Positions 8,292 through 15,430 of a stretch of DNA of 64,000 nt are shown piece after piece. The notes beneath the pieces are model-generated. The model was not told the origin of the DNA, searched no databases, and saw only the letters and a program-made list of their open reading frames with translations. Both the position numbers and the translations under genes were made by a program. Position 1 is the stretch's first letter. Every line of letters starts with the position of its first letter. Source of the stretch: Prochlorococcus marinus str. MIT 9107 (GTDB lineage: Bacteria > Cyanobacteriota > Cyanobacteriia > PCC-6307 > Cyanobiaceae); NCBI RefSeq assembly GCF_000759855.1, contig NZ_JNAI01000009.1, positions 243,315-307,314 of the forward strand. Reading direction: 5' to 3'.

Positions 8292-8545
8292 TGGATTTAT
8301 TCATTATTACAAGTTTCACTAAAAATATTACTAGAATTGATCTGATAGGAATTTTGCTAGGTCACTTTATTTTTGCCGTTGCATTGACACAGCTTTTAGA
8401 TTGGAACTGGTTGAAAAAACTTATGAGTGAAGAAGATAAAACAAGGATGCTTAAAAGTTATACATGGAAAGACTTATTAGTTGATGGAGCAATTATTACA
8501 GTAATTCTGGGAATTATTTTTTTAATAATTAGCATTTTTTTATAA
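8291..8545 (+). CDS. Hypothetical two-TM protein (84 aa), second of the chain
   Basis: Starts with GTG overlapping the previous stop. There is a hydrophobic segment near residues 17-38 (LIGILLGHFIFAVALTQLL) and another near 64-84. The loop between carries WNWLKKLMSEEDKTRML. Ends with TAA directly followed by the ATG of the next gene. Probably an integral membrane partner of the 75-aa protein. No family recognised. Confidence 0.55.
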   Translation: MDLFIITSFTKNITRIDLIGILLGHFIFAVALTQLLDWNWLKKLMSEEDKTRMLKSYTWKDLLVDGAIITVILGIIFLIISIFL

Positions 8546-8638
8546 ATGGAAATAACTTACATACTTCTAGTTTTTTTATTGCTATCAATTGTGATTTTCT
8601 CTCAAATAATCAATTCTTCTGATAAAAATCGACCTTAA
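8546..8638 (+). CDS. 30-aa single-TM microprotein, third of the chain
   Basis: ATG 8546 begins immediately after the preceding TAA. The peptide is one hydrophobic helix (ILLVFLLLSIVIFSQII) with a short polar tail (NSSDKNRP). Its TAA shares an A with the next ATG (TAATG at 8636-8640). Size and shape resemble accessory microproteins of membrane complexes, but no family is recognised. Confidence 0.5.
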   Translation: MEITYILLVFLLLSIVIFSQIINSSDKNRP

Positions 8639-8739
8639 TGACAGAAGTAACTAGCAACTCCTCAACTGGATGGTATTTAATCGCTTTGGTAAGTACTTTA
8701 TCTTTTTTAGCCTTAGTATATTTTGGCCAAAAAAGATAG
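8638..8739 (+). CDS. 33-aa single-TM microprotein, last of the chain
   Basis: Begins in a TAATG overlap with the 30-aa gene and stops at TAG 8737-8739. A polar N-terminus (EVTSNSSTG) precedes one helix (WYLIALVSTLSFLALVYFG) and a basic QKR end, so an outside-to-inside orientation is likely. It is followed 31 bases later by a terminator, which closes the operon. Confidence 0.5.
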   Translation: MTEVTSNSSTGWYLIALVSTLSFLALVYFGQKR

Positions 8740-8770
8740 CTCATACTTTTAAAGAGTATTTAATTCATAA

Positions 8771-8806
8771 AAAAAACCCTGCAGCTACTTGAGATGCAGA
8801 GTTTTT
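8771..8806 (+). terminator. Terminator after the microprotein chain
   Basis: An A run and CCCTGCA on the left pair with TGCAGAGTTTTT on the right, with one mismatch, around a loop of about 10 bases. The hairpin is followed by a T run on the plus strand and preceded by an A run, so it could act in both directions. Confidence 0.6.
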
Positions 8807-8843
8807 GATGATTAAGTGAATGTTTTATATAAATCTATTAATA

Positions 8844-8978
8844 ATGAAACCCTTTTTCTTAATTAGAGAAAAAGAGACCAATGAATGTGGTGAAGATACT
8901 GAATTCACGGTCTCTTTATTAACCGCATTTTTCGGTAGATACGACAATGAATCACCTCCTTTACTAATATTTCTTTAA
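8844..8978 (+). CDS. Possible 44-aa microprotein
   Basis: ATG 8844 to TAA 8976-8978. The translation begins KPFFLIREKETNECGEDTEF and ends with NESPPLLIFL, a balanced composition unlike random AT-rich frames. It sits alone between two terminator-like regions. The codons around 8947-8961 read GAATCACCTCCTTTA, which nearly equals the 3' end of 16S rRNA; see findings. Real coding status is uncertain. Confidence 0.4.
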   Translation: MKPFFLIREKETNECGEDTEFTVSLLTAFFGRYDNESPPLLIFL

Positions 8979-9090
8979 ACATAACTAAAAGAATTAAATA
9001 AGAAAAGAAATTCGTTAAAAATTTAAAAGTTTTTTAACAACTTAACTTTCTTAATCTCTGATATTAATAATCAATATAAAAGTAAAGAAA

Positions 9091-9756
9091 TTACCAAGGC
9101 AAAACTTCTCCGTTAGCATGCCAAAATGTACCTGAGTTTTTTTTATTTAGAGAATCAATGCGTTTTAGAAGTCCATTTGCTGATTCTTCAGGACTAATTC
9201 CATTTCGAGTAAAGCCAGTCATTCTTGTACTCACTAACCCAGGATGCAAAATAGCTACATAAATATCTTCTTTTAATAAATCTATAGAAATTGATTTTGC
9301 TGCCATTGATAAAGCAACTTTAGACATCCTGTAACCATAAGAACTTCCAGATGTATTATCCTCAATTGATCCCATTCTACTTGTAATAAAAGCAACTTTA
9401 GAAGAACTATTTAAAAGATGCTTAAGAGATTGAGTGATAAGAATTGGACTTAATGCATTCACTTCAAATTGTTGCAAAATACTTTCTTTATCTAAGTTTT
9501 CTAAAGAATTAAATTCATAAATTCCTGCATTGTGAATTAAGCAATCCAAATGAACTCCAGATAGTTTTCTACGCAAATTTGTTATTGACTCATTAGAAGA
9601 AATTTCTATATTCTCTTCAATTCTCACTCCTAAATTTCTAAGTTCTTTTGACGCTTTCCTACACGTTGCAATTACATTATCTCCCCTCTTATGAATTTGC
9701 TTACATAATTCTAATCCAATACCCCTATTTGATCCTGTAATTAGAAAAGTGGACAT
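9091..9756 (-). CDS. Short-chain dehydrogenase/reductase (SDR), C-factor/sniffer-like
   Basis: NAD(P)-dependent oxidoreductase of the classical SDR fold, 221 aa. It has the cofactor motif TGSNRGIGLE at residues 7-16, the NAG motif (HNAG near 75), the catalytic Ser region and the YRMSK active-site Tyr/Lys near 142-146, and a PGLV segment near 172. The size is on the short side for SDRs and fits the carbonyl reductase or C-factor subgroup. The substrate cannot be inferred. It is convergent with the microprotein cluster on its left. Confidence 0.9.
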   Translation of the reverse strand: MSTFLITGSNRGIGLELCKQIHKRGDNVIATCRKASKELRNLGVRIEENIEISSNESITNLRRKLSGVHLDCLIHNAGIYEFNSLENLDKESILQQFEVNALSPILITQSLKHLLNSSSKVAFITSRMGSIEDNTSGSSYGYRMSKVALSMAAKSISIDLLKEDIYVAILHPGLVSTRMTGFTRNGISPEESANGLLKRIDSLNKKNSGTFWHANGEVLPW

Positions 9757-9930
9757 CTTTGAGATAAGGAATAAAAAATTTATTTAAATTCAAATATAAA
9801 AAAACAACCTCGAAAAAGAAAAAAAGTTATACAAATCATAATAAAATTTTTGTATGGTTATAATTAAATTAATATTTATAAGAGTTTATAAAGGTAAGCA
9901 ACGATATTTTTATCATCCAACATTTAATTT

Positions 9931-10134
9931 ATGGAAGTTTTTAATCAAGAATTTATACAAGAGATTATTAGGTTAACCTGGAGAAATCCTGCTTTCATGG
10001 CTATAGCTATTGCCTTAGTTTGGCTTATCCCACAATTATTTATCAGGAAAATTATGAAACAAAAATATGAGCAAAGAAAAATAGAAATTCAGAAAAATAA
10101 AATTCAAAAACTTTATCCAAATACTCCTAAATAA
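9931..10134 (+). CDS. Hypothetical single-TM protein with basic coiled tail (67 aa)
   Basis: A short acidic N-terminus is followed by a hydrophobic segment near residues 22-40 (AFMAIAIALVWLIPQLFI). A long lysine-rich helix follows (KQKYEQRKIEIQKNKIQK), probably cytoplasmic. No family recognised. It lies 58 bases before the next small gene. Confidence 0.5.
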   Translation: MEVFNQEFIQEIIRLTWRNPAFMAIAIALVWLIPQLFIRKIMKQKYEQRKIEIQKNKIQKLYPNTPK

Positions 10135-10191
10135 AAATTTTTGTTTTAAAGTGTTCTAATAAATCAAAATACTTTTATATTTGAATTAAAT

Positions 10192-10371
10192 ATGGTCTAC
10201 AAAATCATTAGAATTGACGGAGAGCATGATAAATTAACCTCTCAAAATTTTAATAAATATTTCGATGCCTACGATTTGTTAGAGGAATTATATAGTGATT
10301 TATGTTGTTCAGATGCTGACTATGGAGATATAACTTATTACGATATTGTGGAAAATAATAAAAACCCATAA
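10192..10371 (+). CDS. Hypothetical acidic protein (59 aa)
   Basis: ATG 10192 to TAA 10369-10371. A strand-like start (VYKIIRIDGE) is followed by an Asp/Glu-rich helix containing LLEELYSDLCCSDADYGD. It is soluble and strongly acidic. It is separated by two bases from the 69-aa gene, so the two form an operon. Function is unknown. Confidence 0.5.
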   Translation: MVYKIIRIDGEHDKLTSQNFNKYFDAYDLLEELYSDLCCSDADYGDITYYDIVENNKNP

Positions 10372-10373
10372 CA

Positions 10374-10583
10374 ATGGAGAAAAAGAAATGGTCTCCCTCC
10401 CAAGAAGAAAATTTAGGTATAATAACTAGTGTATATGAACACATCAAAGAAGAACTTTCAGAACTTCAAAAAGAAACTGGATGTCCCGATTCTTTTATTT
10501 ATGACTTCATTGGGAATATTCAGAATGAATGGCGTCCAAACTCTTGCCACTCCTTAGTTAGAAATAAAAAAAAGAACAATTAA
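10374..10583 (+). CDS. Hypothetical soluble protein (69 aa)
   Basis: A helical, mixed-charge protein: KKWSPSQEEN at the start, then IKEELSELQKETGCPDSFIY, ending in a basic tail RNKKKNN. The pattern of a helix pair with a conserved Trp-Arg-Pro (EWRPNS) suggests a small binding domain. It follows the 59-aa gene by two bases. No family recognised. Confidence 0.5.
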   Translation: MEKKKWSPSQEENLGIITSVYEHIKEELSELQKETGCPDSFIYDFIGNIQNEWRPNSCHSLVRNKKKNN

Positions 10584-10790
10584 TTTTTTTAAGAATTAGA
10601 GTCAAATATGTAAAAATTTAAAGAATTTTTTTTAAATAAAAATTATTGAATATAACCTAAAATTAAAAATACTTAAACATGATTATTAGTGAGCTAGTCA
10701 TCTGCCTTATTATTGGTAGGAATGCATATTATGGTTTAGTTTTGACTGGAAAAAGTACCCTTTAGTTCTTTTAACTTTTTAAGATTTTTC

Positions 10791-11004
10791 ATGAAATGGC
10801 CTCCCACTCTTTGCTGGACTGCACCAAAGACAATTAATGGTAATAGGCATTTTCAAGTTAAAACTTATGGTGGTAAAAATGAAGATAGATGGGTTGATAT
10901 TTTTCCTACCAAAAATAAAAAAAGATATTAAAAGGATTTCAGGGGCAAAACTAAAAACCGAATGGAATACGGGATGGTTGAGGCTCCCACAAGATAAAAA
11001 TTAA
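10791..11004 (+). pseudogene. TIGR02450-like Trp-rich protein gene broken by a frameshift at an A7 run
   Basis: Frame one (10791-10931) encodes 46 aa with LCWTAPKTINGNRHFQVKTY and DRWVDIFPTK, then stops at TAA. The +1 frame continues at once with KRISGAKLKTEWNTGWLRLP and ends at TAA 11002-11004. Joined, the two halves form a complete protein of the small Trp-rich TIGR02450 type, with conserved WT..., RHF..., and W..GW..LP blocks. The switch coincides with the A run at 10917-10923. It may be a pseudogene, a sequencing error or a slippage-expressed gene. Confidence 0.65.
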
Positions 11005-11102
11005 TTTGTCTATGTAAACAAATATTATTAACCAGAAAAATGTAAAATATCATACCTAATACAAAAAAAATATCTTCTAATATTTTTAAAAAGCTATTTA
11101 AT

Positions 11103-11264
11103 ATGAAGCCAGATTCGAAGAAAAAACTTCCTAATAAAAAAGTTATAAGTTCAGCAAAATTTGAGGCTAAAGAGCAATTCACAAAATCTGCATTAGAAAA
11201 TTTAAAAACAGAAAATGAGAGACTTGTTAATTCACTGAAAAAATCTGGTGAAATTAAAGAATAA
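11103..11264 (+). CDS. Hypothetical lysine-rich small protein (53 aa)
   Basis: ATG 11103 to TAA 11262-11264. The very basic N-terminus (MKPDSKKKLPNKK) is followed by a helix predicted to coil (FEAKEQFTKSALENLKTENE). No membrane segment. Probably a nucleic-acid- or membrane-surface-binding peptide, but this is a guess from charge only. Confidence 0.45.
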   Translation: MKPDSKKKLPNKKVISSAKFEAKEQFTKSALENLKTENERLVNSLKKSGEIKE

Positions 11265-11322
11265 AAAAATATTTTACAAATTTAAAAAAATTTTATTAAT
11301 ATATTATTTTATAGATTAAGCA

Positions 11323-11442
11323 ATGATTGAAAAAATCTCGCTTGCAAATTCACATTTACCTCAACTTATTGGGTTAGTACTTATTTCAATAGGCTATACA
11401 TTAGGAAATAAATTTTATCTTCCTAAAATCGAACAAAAATAG
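11323..11442 (+). CDS. 39-aa single-TM microprotein
   Basis: ATG 11323 to TAG 11440-11442. One hydrophobic helix (LPQLIGLVLISIGYTLG) lies between polar ends, with a basic tail (NKFYLPKIEQK). It stands 58 bases after the lysine-rich gene. No family recognised. Confidence 0.45.
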   Translation: MIEKISLANSHLPQLIGLVLISIGYTLGNKFYLPKIEQK

Positions 11443-11794
11443 TTTTTGCCAGTCATTAAACTATTATTGGTAAGTCAATACTAATTAAAGATATATTCTT
11501 ATAAAAAAGTCTCAATACCCCCTAATTTAGTTTATTTTTTAAACAAATAAATTAATCGCCAAAATCCGCCACACAGAAATGACCTGTCACAATAACGTAA
11601 CATTTAAGTTAATCTAAAAGTTGAAATCCAAAAATAAAGTAAAAATATATACTTTTTCTTTTAAATCATGTTACATTCATTAATAATTCTAGTTTAATTT
11701 TCTTTTTCAATAAAGCAGAGATAAGGAAATTTTTATTATGTAAAAATGTCATTTACACTTTGGCTAATTAATTTATCGCAGATTCAATATAATT
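11443..11794. other. 352-base gap upstream of the high-light-inducible gene
   Basis: AT-rich. No gene or clear hairpin was seen. The final 100 bases must hold the promoter of the gene at 11795, but no consensus pair stands out. Confidence 0.4.
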
Positions 11795-12049
11795 ATGGAT
11801 GCTCTCACTAGTTTTATAATTGTAATAATTGCAATTACAATCCAATTTTCTCTTTTCACTATCAAAAGGTTGCAGGAGCCTTTAGAAACCAATTATTTGA
11901 TAGATCAAAATTCCAAAAAAATTAAAAACTATCTGAGGAAATATTGGAAAAATGCTGAAATTACAAATGGTAGATTAGCTATGATTGGTTTTTCAGCTTT
12001 AATATTAAACTATGGCTTTTTTGGTTCTATAATTCCTGGGTTTATTTAA
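11795..12049 (+). CDS. hli: High-light-inducible protein (Hli/Scp family, 84 aa)
   Basis: A one-helix relative of the chlorophyll a/b-binding proteins, which bind pigments in the thylakoid membrane and protect photosystem assembly under light stress. The signature chlorophyll-binding helix is at the C-terminus (EITNGRLAMIGFSALILNYG, near 54-73). The N-terminus has an additional hydrophobic segment (residues 5-22), which some longer Hli proteins have. Prochlorococcus carries many such genes, often in islands, consistent with this accessory region. The specific hli number cannot be assigned. Confidence 0.9.
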   Translation: MDALTSFIIVIIAITIQFSLFTIKRLQEPLETNYLIDQNSKKIKNYLRKYWKNAEITNGRLAMIGFSALILNYGFFGSIIPGFI

Positions 12050-12144
12050 GCGATAATTATATTTAAGATCTTAGAAAAATTAAATCTCGCTTCCTAAAAA
12101 CTCTCCTTTTTAGAAAATAATTTTTATTATAAGAAAAAAGGCAA

Positions 12145-12342
12145 TTGAGTAATTCTAATTTTGATAAAAATGGATTAGACAGTTTTGGAATACATTGGCT
12201 CCAATATACTGCTTTTGCTATCTCTTGTTTTGCTATATTTACGACTTGGGCATTTTTCTATGATGAGATATTTCATAATTTCATAATGAATATTCTCAGA
12301 TTTATTAACTGCAGCGGCTTTAACTGTAACGGAGCTTTTTAA
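12145..12342 (+). CDS. Hypothetical single-TM protein (65 aa, TTG start)
   Basis: Starts with TTG at 12145 after AAAAAAGGCAA. A polar N-terminus (NSNFDKNGLDSFG) is followed by a hydrophobic aromatic helix (WLQYTAFAISCFAIFTTWAF) and a cysteine-containing tail (INCSGFNCNGAF). It follows the hli gene by 95 bases and could be co-transcribed. No family recognised. The TTG start is inferred because no ATG exists in frame upstream. Confidence 0.45.
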   Translation: MSNSNFDKNGLDSFGIHWLQYTAFAISCFAIFTTWAFFYDEIFHNFIMNILRFINCSGFNCNGAF

Positions 12343-12348
12343 ACTTTT

Positions 12349-12530
12349 ATGGCTAATCAAGATCAGAAACAATCTTAATTGATAATGCGTATGAAGAAAT
12401 AAAAAATATCTGTATAGATCTTCAAAAAGATAATATTGCTTAGAATTTAGAAATTAAAAATCTATTTAAAATAATTATGAACGAATTGGTAGAAGAGAAA
12501 GAACAAAAAATTGGTTTTGTATTAAGTTAA
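12349..12530 (+). pseudogene. Decayed small helical protein gene
   Basis: An ATG at 12349 gives MANQDQKQ and then stops. Another frame of the same stretch reads ETILIDNAYEEIKNICIDLQ, an in-frame TAG, then NLEIKNLFKIIMNELVEEKE to a TAA at 12528-12530. The amphipathic, acidic-basic periodicity continues on both sides of the TAG, as expected for a gene carrying one frameshift and one nonsense change. Confidence 0.4.
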
Positions 12531-12820
12531 TGTTAGCCGCTATCTATAGGAGCTTTGTCTTTACATTAGTAAAATTAAGAATATATCTTATGCTTTAAAA
12601 TGTAATATTAATACTTTCAGAGTTTTTAAAAAATTAAAAAGGAATGAATCTCGTACAAAAGAAACATTCCTAACTTAGCATTAGTTTTATTTAGATTTAA
12701 ATTTTATAATTTAACTCCTCTGGTGGACTTTCAATCATTAGATCCCTCCGATTCAACAACTTAAACTTACGCGTTACATACAAAGAAAGTAAATCCGTAA
12801 AAATGCTGATTTATTATTTT

Positions 12821-12922
12821 CTAAAATGTTTGAATTAAAGAAGCCAATTCTGGTGCATCTAATAAAAGTGCAAAAAATGTAAGCACGACTATTAAAAATA
12901 TGGAAAAATAAAATTGAATCAT
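12821..12922 (-). CDS. 33-aa single-TM microprotein
   Basis: ATG 12920-12922 to TAG 12821-12823. The peptide is nearly all one membrane helix (FYFSIFLIVVLTFFALLL) with an acidic end (DAPELASLIQTF). Size and composition match the other microproteins of this region. Function is unknown. Confidence 0.4.
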   Translation of the reverse strand: MIQFYFSIFLIVVLTFFALLLDAPELASLIQTF

Positions 12923-13021
12923 ATTCAAAAATTACTTTAAAAGATTTTTTTAAGTTGTATAAAATAATGCTTTGTTTACATAATTAAATATCTCTACCTA
13001 GAAAAGTTTAATTAGAGAAAA

Positions 13022-13111
13022 CTAAGATGCTTCAGGAGAAAATATAGTCCTATTTTTTTGCCAATACTCACAACCTTTAAGTAAAGGATCACACTGTGAT
13101 ATACGTTTTCC
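13022..13111 (-). pseudogene. Gene remnant without a start codon
   Basis: A minus-strand frame of 29 codons reads ISQCDPLLKGCEYWQKNRTI and ends FSPEAS before TAG at 13022-13024. It has no ATG, GTG or TTG and is closed upstream by TAG. The Cys/Trp-containing composition looks like real protein. The surrounding gap (12923-13257) shows nothing else. Confidence 0.25.
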
Positions 13112-13257
13112 CTATCTTGGACAGATCAAGACAGTAGCAAAAGTTTATGGAGTGCTGTAGCGAAAGTGATTGTAAGTAATACAAATCTTTGTATTTTTTC
13201 GTTTTAGGATAGATTCTTTTAGATATTCCCATTTTGGCGGATTTACCTTAATGATGA

Positions 13258-13548
13258 TTACTGGAATTTACTAGTAACAATTTGCCAACCTCCTGAAATT
13301 AATTCATTCCATTTTTCAAACGCAAACTCAATAGAATGAAGTCTTGAATTTTTAAGTTGGGCTGGTTCACCTAATTCATTTGCATAGAAAAGGTGGGTAT
13401 ATACTTTTAAGTTATTAGATACAGATTTCTTATAACTCTCAAAAAAAATTAATAAACCACTTTTTTGGTTAAACAACCAGCCAGCTGGGGGGTCAATAAG
13501 GTTGCCACTATAAAAATTAGTCCGAACATTAGCAACTCCTGATGTCAT
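13258..13548 (-). CDS. DUF1651 family protein (96 aa), paralogue 1
   Basis: A small protein of a family essentially restricted to marine picocyanobacteria. It shows the family layout: TNFYSGN, PPAGWLFNQKSGLLIFF near 20-36, YTHLFYANELGEPAQLK near 50-66, and a C-terminal helix ending FEKWNELISGGWQ. It pairs with a second copy at 15710-16009 that has the same blocks and an almost identical promoter. Biochemical role is unknown. The start at 13548 follows the mapped promoter by about 24 bases. Confidence 0.8.
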   Translation of the reverse strand: MTSGVANVRTNFYSGNLIDPPAGWLFNQKSGLLIFFESYKKSVSNNLKVYTHLFYANELGEPAQLKNSRLHSIEFAFEKWNELISGGWQIVTSKFQ

Positions 13549-13571
13549 TAAGATAATACAGTTGTACTATT

Positions 13572-13600
13572 ACTATAAATGTACTATTCTTCAACGTCAA
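13572..13600 (-). promoter_or_regulatory. Sigma-70-type promoter of DUF1651 paralogue 1
   Basis: On the minus strand TTGACG (13595-13600), a 17-base spacer and TATAGT (13572-13577) form a near-consensus promoter ending 23 bases before the ATG. Flanking sequence AAAATACTTGACG and TAGTACA..GTATTAT recurs before the paralogue at 16009. Confidence 0.7.
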
Positions 13601-13741
13601 GTATTTTTTCCAAGTAATTATTAAGATACAAAAATTACTTTCCAGAAATAATCAGTCTTAAACTTCTTATTTGGTAATAGTGTATACAAGTAACTCCTTC
13701 AAAAGGAAAATATCATTAAAGAGTAAATCCAAAAAAATAAA

Positions 13742-13972
13742 ATGTATCGAAATCCCTTTTATCTAGGATGGAATAAAGGTTGGTCTTTTCTATTTTTTTT
13801 AGAGGGTGGCATTGCAAAAATTGAAGCAAAAGGTTTTGGTATATCTATTACAACAAAAGTTCAGAAAGGAGAATCACTCTTAGAATCTGCAGATAGATTA
13901 GTCTCGAAAGAGCAAAGAATTAGAAAATCAAGATATTATTCTTGGATTAGATCTATTAATGAAAAAGAATAA
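13742..13972 (+). CDS. Hypothetical basic protein (76 aa)
   Basis: A hydrophobic aromatic N-terminus (NKGWSFLFFLEGGIAKIEAK) is followed by a strand-like segment (FGISITTKVQKGESLLESAD) and a very basic tail rich in Arg, Lys and Tyr. It may be a one-TM or membrane-surface protein. It shares the FLEGG motif with the 47-aa peptide at 7821. No family recognised. Confidence 0.5.
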   Translation: MYRNPFYLGWNKGWSFLFFLEGGIAKIEAKGFGISITTKVQKGESLLESADRLVSKEQRIRKSRYYSWIRSINEKE

Positions 13973-14046
13973 ATTAAGCAGTCCTTCAATTACTAAAGTA
14001 ATTTGTTGACAATCAATTTAGAATAGAAGTTAATTAGTTATTTTTA

Positions 14047-14304
14047 GTGTCCAATAAATTTTATGAATTGTGGAAAAACCACAGAAAAGTTTTAACCTAT
14101 TTAGCTTTTATCATCTTGTTTGGTTTTTATTTATCTCCTGTTGTCAAAGAAGCGAAATATAAAAACCAATGCATTAAGTACTCTACTAAAGGAGCATTAA
14201 CTAAATTTAATAAAGACAATATCGGAAAAACTTTATTAGAGGAAACTGGTTTGAAGATTGATGAATTAGCGAAGATTGAAGGTTATAAGAATTGTATTAA
14301 TTAA
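14047..14304 (+). CDS. Hypothetical N-anchored protein (85 aa, GTG start), paralogue of 63304-63591
   Basis: Starts with GTG. A short cytoplasmic end with FYELWKNHRKVLTYL runs into a membrane helix (AFIILFGFYLSPVV). A soluble part with two cysteines follows (KNQCIKYS near 39, KNCIN at the end). The protein at 63304-63591 has the same plan: YEWWRNHRTVVTF, a helix ending FYLGTPF, then KDTCSKLN. This is a small duplicated family. Probably a periplasmic tail with a disulfide; function is unknown. Confidence 0.6.
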   Translation: MSNKFYELWKNHRKVLTYLAFIILFGFYLSPVVKEAKYKNQCIKYSTKGALTKFNKDNIGKTLLEETGLKIDELAKIEGYKNCIN

Positions 14305-14335
14305 AAAATTTGCAAAAATTTCGCTAATTTTTTAA

Positions 14336-14542
14336 ATGATTAAGGGTATTTTTAAACTTATTTTATTAATATTATTATTAGGATTTATATCAATAAGTCC
14401 AAAATCAAGATACATGTTTGGTATATCTCTAAAACAAATTTCTTTATTTCTTTTATGGACTGTTAAATTTGAAGATAGAGAAAAATGGATAATAGATAAA
14501 CCAAGTTGGATACCTAGCCAAAAAATTAAGAGATCGTATTAA
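14336..14542 (+). CDS. Hypothetical small membrane protein (68 aa)
   Basis: Starts with a hydrophobic helix (residues 2-21, GIFKLILLILLLGFISIS) and has a second weak one near 30-45. The tail is basic and aromatic (IDKPSWIPSQKIKRSY). Its TAA is directly followed by the ATG of the ligase-like gene, so the two are translationally coupled. It may localise or regulate that enzyme, but this is inference from position only. Confidence 0.5.
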   Translation: MIKGIFKLILLILLLGFISISPKSRYMFGISLKQISLFLLWTVKFEDREKWIIDKPSWIPSQKIKRSY

Positions 14543-15292
14543 ATGAAGACTTATCTAGAAGAACGAATTGAATGGTATGACGATAATTATAGAAATGGGA
14601 ATGCTTTAATTTCTGATAAGCAGTTCGATCAACTTGAAAAGAATTTATTAAGAACAAACCCTAATTGTGATTACTTTAAAAAGAAAAATAAACTAGTTTT
14701 GCCTTCATTAGAAAAGGATTCAATTGAAGAATTTTTGAGAGGATTATTAGCAGATACAAGATTATTAATTGAGCCTAAAATTGATGGTTGTGCTGTTGCT
14801 TTGCAGTATAGAGATGGAACCTTGGATAAAGCAATTTCAAGAAAAGGGACTGACATTACTAGAAAACTTGTTCAAGTTCAAGACATTCCAAATAATATCC
14901 ATTTACGAGGAGTGCTTCAAGTTAGAGGTGAATTATACGCACCCAACCAAAGTTCAAATATCTCCCAGAGAATCGCTTCTGGATTTCTCAGAGCTAAAGA
15001 AGGATTTTCTGAAAGTCTTAGCTTCTGCGCATTTCAAATACTTAATTCAACACTTAACCAATATGAGTCAAAAAAAAGTCTTTCTAAGCTAGGCTTTAAA
15101 ATCCCTCAGGATATTTCATGCAACTTTACGAGCCAAGTTCAAGTATTTAGAAAACAATGGCTAGAAGGAAAGCTTTTTAGAAAATATCCAACAGATGGAA
15201 TAGTAGTAAAGATAAATTCTAGAAAATTACAATTAATTAGAGAAAAATCAAATTTAGATTATCCTTATTGGCAAGTGGCAATAAAAAGTTAA
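14543..15292 (+). CDS. Stand-alone NAD+-type DNA ligase adenylation domain (249 aa)
   Basis: It resembles only the N-terminal part of NAD+-dependent DNA ligases. There is a short Ia-like NAD-binding subdomain (WYDDNYRNGNALISDKQFDQ, residues 11-30), the nucleotidyltransferase motif I EPKIDG with Lys79 as the adenylated residue, RGELY near 128-132, DGIVVKIN near 218-225, and an end at VAIKS that matches motif V. The OB-fold, zinc finger, helix-hairpin-helix and BRCT parts of LigA (about 670 aa in total) are absent. It could adenylate itself but should need another factor to join nicks. It lies within an island of small genes, coupled to 14336 and to the 37-aa gene downstream. Confidence 0.85.
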   Translation: MKTYLEERIEWYDDNYRNGNALISDKQFDQLEKNLLRTNPNCDYFKKKNKLVLPSLEKDSIEEFLRGLLADTRLLIEPKIDGCAVALQYRDGTLDKAISRKGTDITRKLVQVQDIPNNIHLRGVLQVRGELYAPNQSSNISQRIASGFLRAKEGFSESLSFCAFQILNSTLNQYESKKSLSKLGFKIPQDISCNFTSQVQVFRKQWLEGKLFRKYPTDGIVVKINSRKLQLIREKSNLDYPYWQVAIKS

Positions 15293-15405
15293 TGGAATTA
15301 ATACACCAGATTTTTCCTACTTGGCATATTTACTTAGACATGTTTTTGGTTGGTTTTGGAACTTACGGTTTTCTAAGAATTAAGAAAAAAATAAAGACCA
15401 AATAA
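15292..15405 (+). CDS. 37-aa membrane microprotein overlapping the ligase-like gene
   Basis: Starts in a TAATG overlap with the ligase-like stop and ends at TAA 15403-15405. An aromatic hydrophobic helix (WHIYLDMFLVGFGTYGFL) is followed by a basic tail (RIKKKIKTK), so an N-out/C-in anchor is likely. It completes a three-gene chain 14336-15405. Function is unknown. Confidence 0.45.
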   Translation: MELIHQIFPTWHIYLDMFLVGFGTYGFLRIKKKIKTK

Positions 15406-15430
15406 ATAATTCATAAACAAGATTTCTAAA

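Noticed and set aside
10928..11182. 84-aa minus-strand frame
   Set aside because: It overlaps the second half of the TIGR02450-like gene and the 53-aa gene and has no independent support.
12657..12680. GGAATG/CATTCC inverted repeat as a terminator
   Set aside because: Stem of only 6 bp with a long loop and no T run.
12718..12755. 13-codon minus-strand ORF with a strong GGAGG ribosome site
   Set aside because: Too short to judge; although the Shine-Dalgarno match is good, nothing else supports a peptide.
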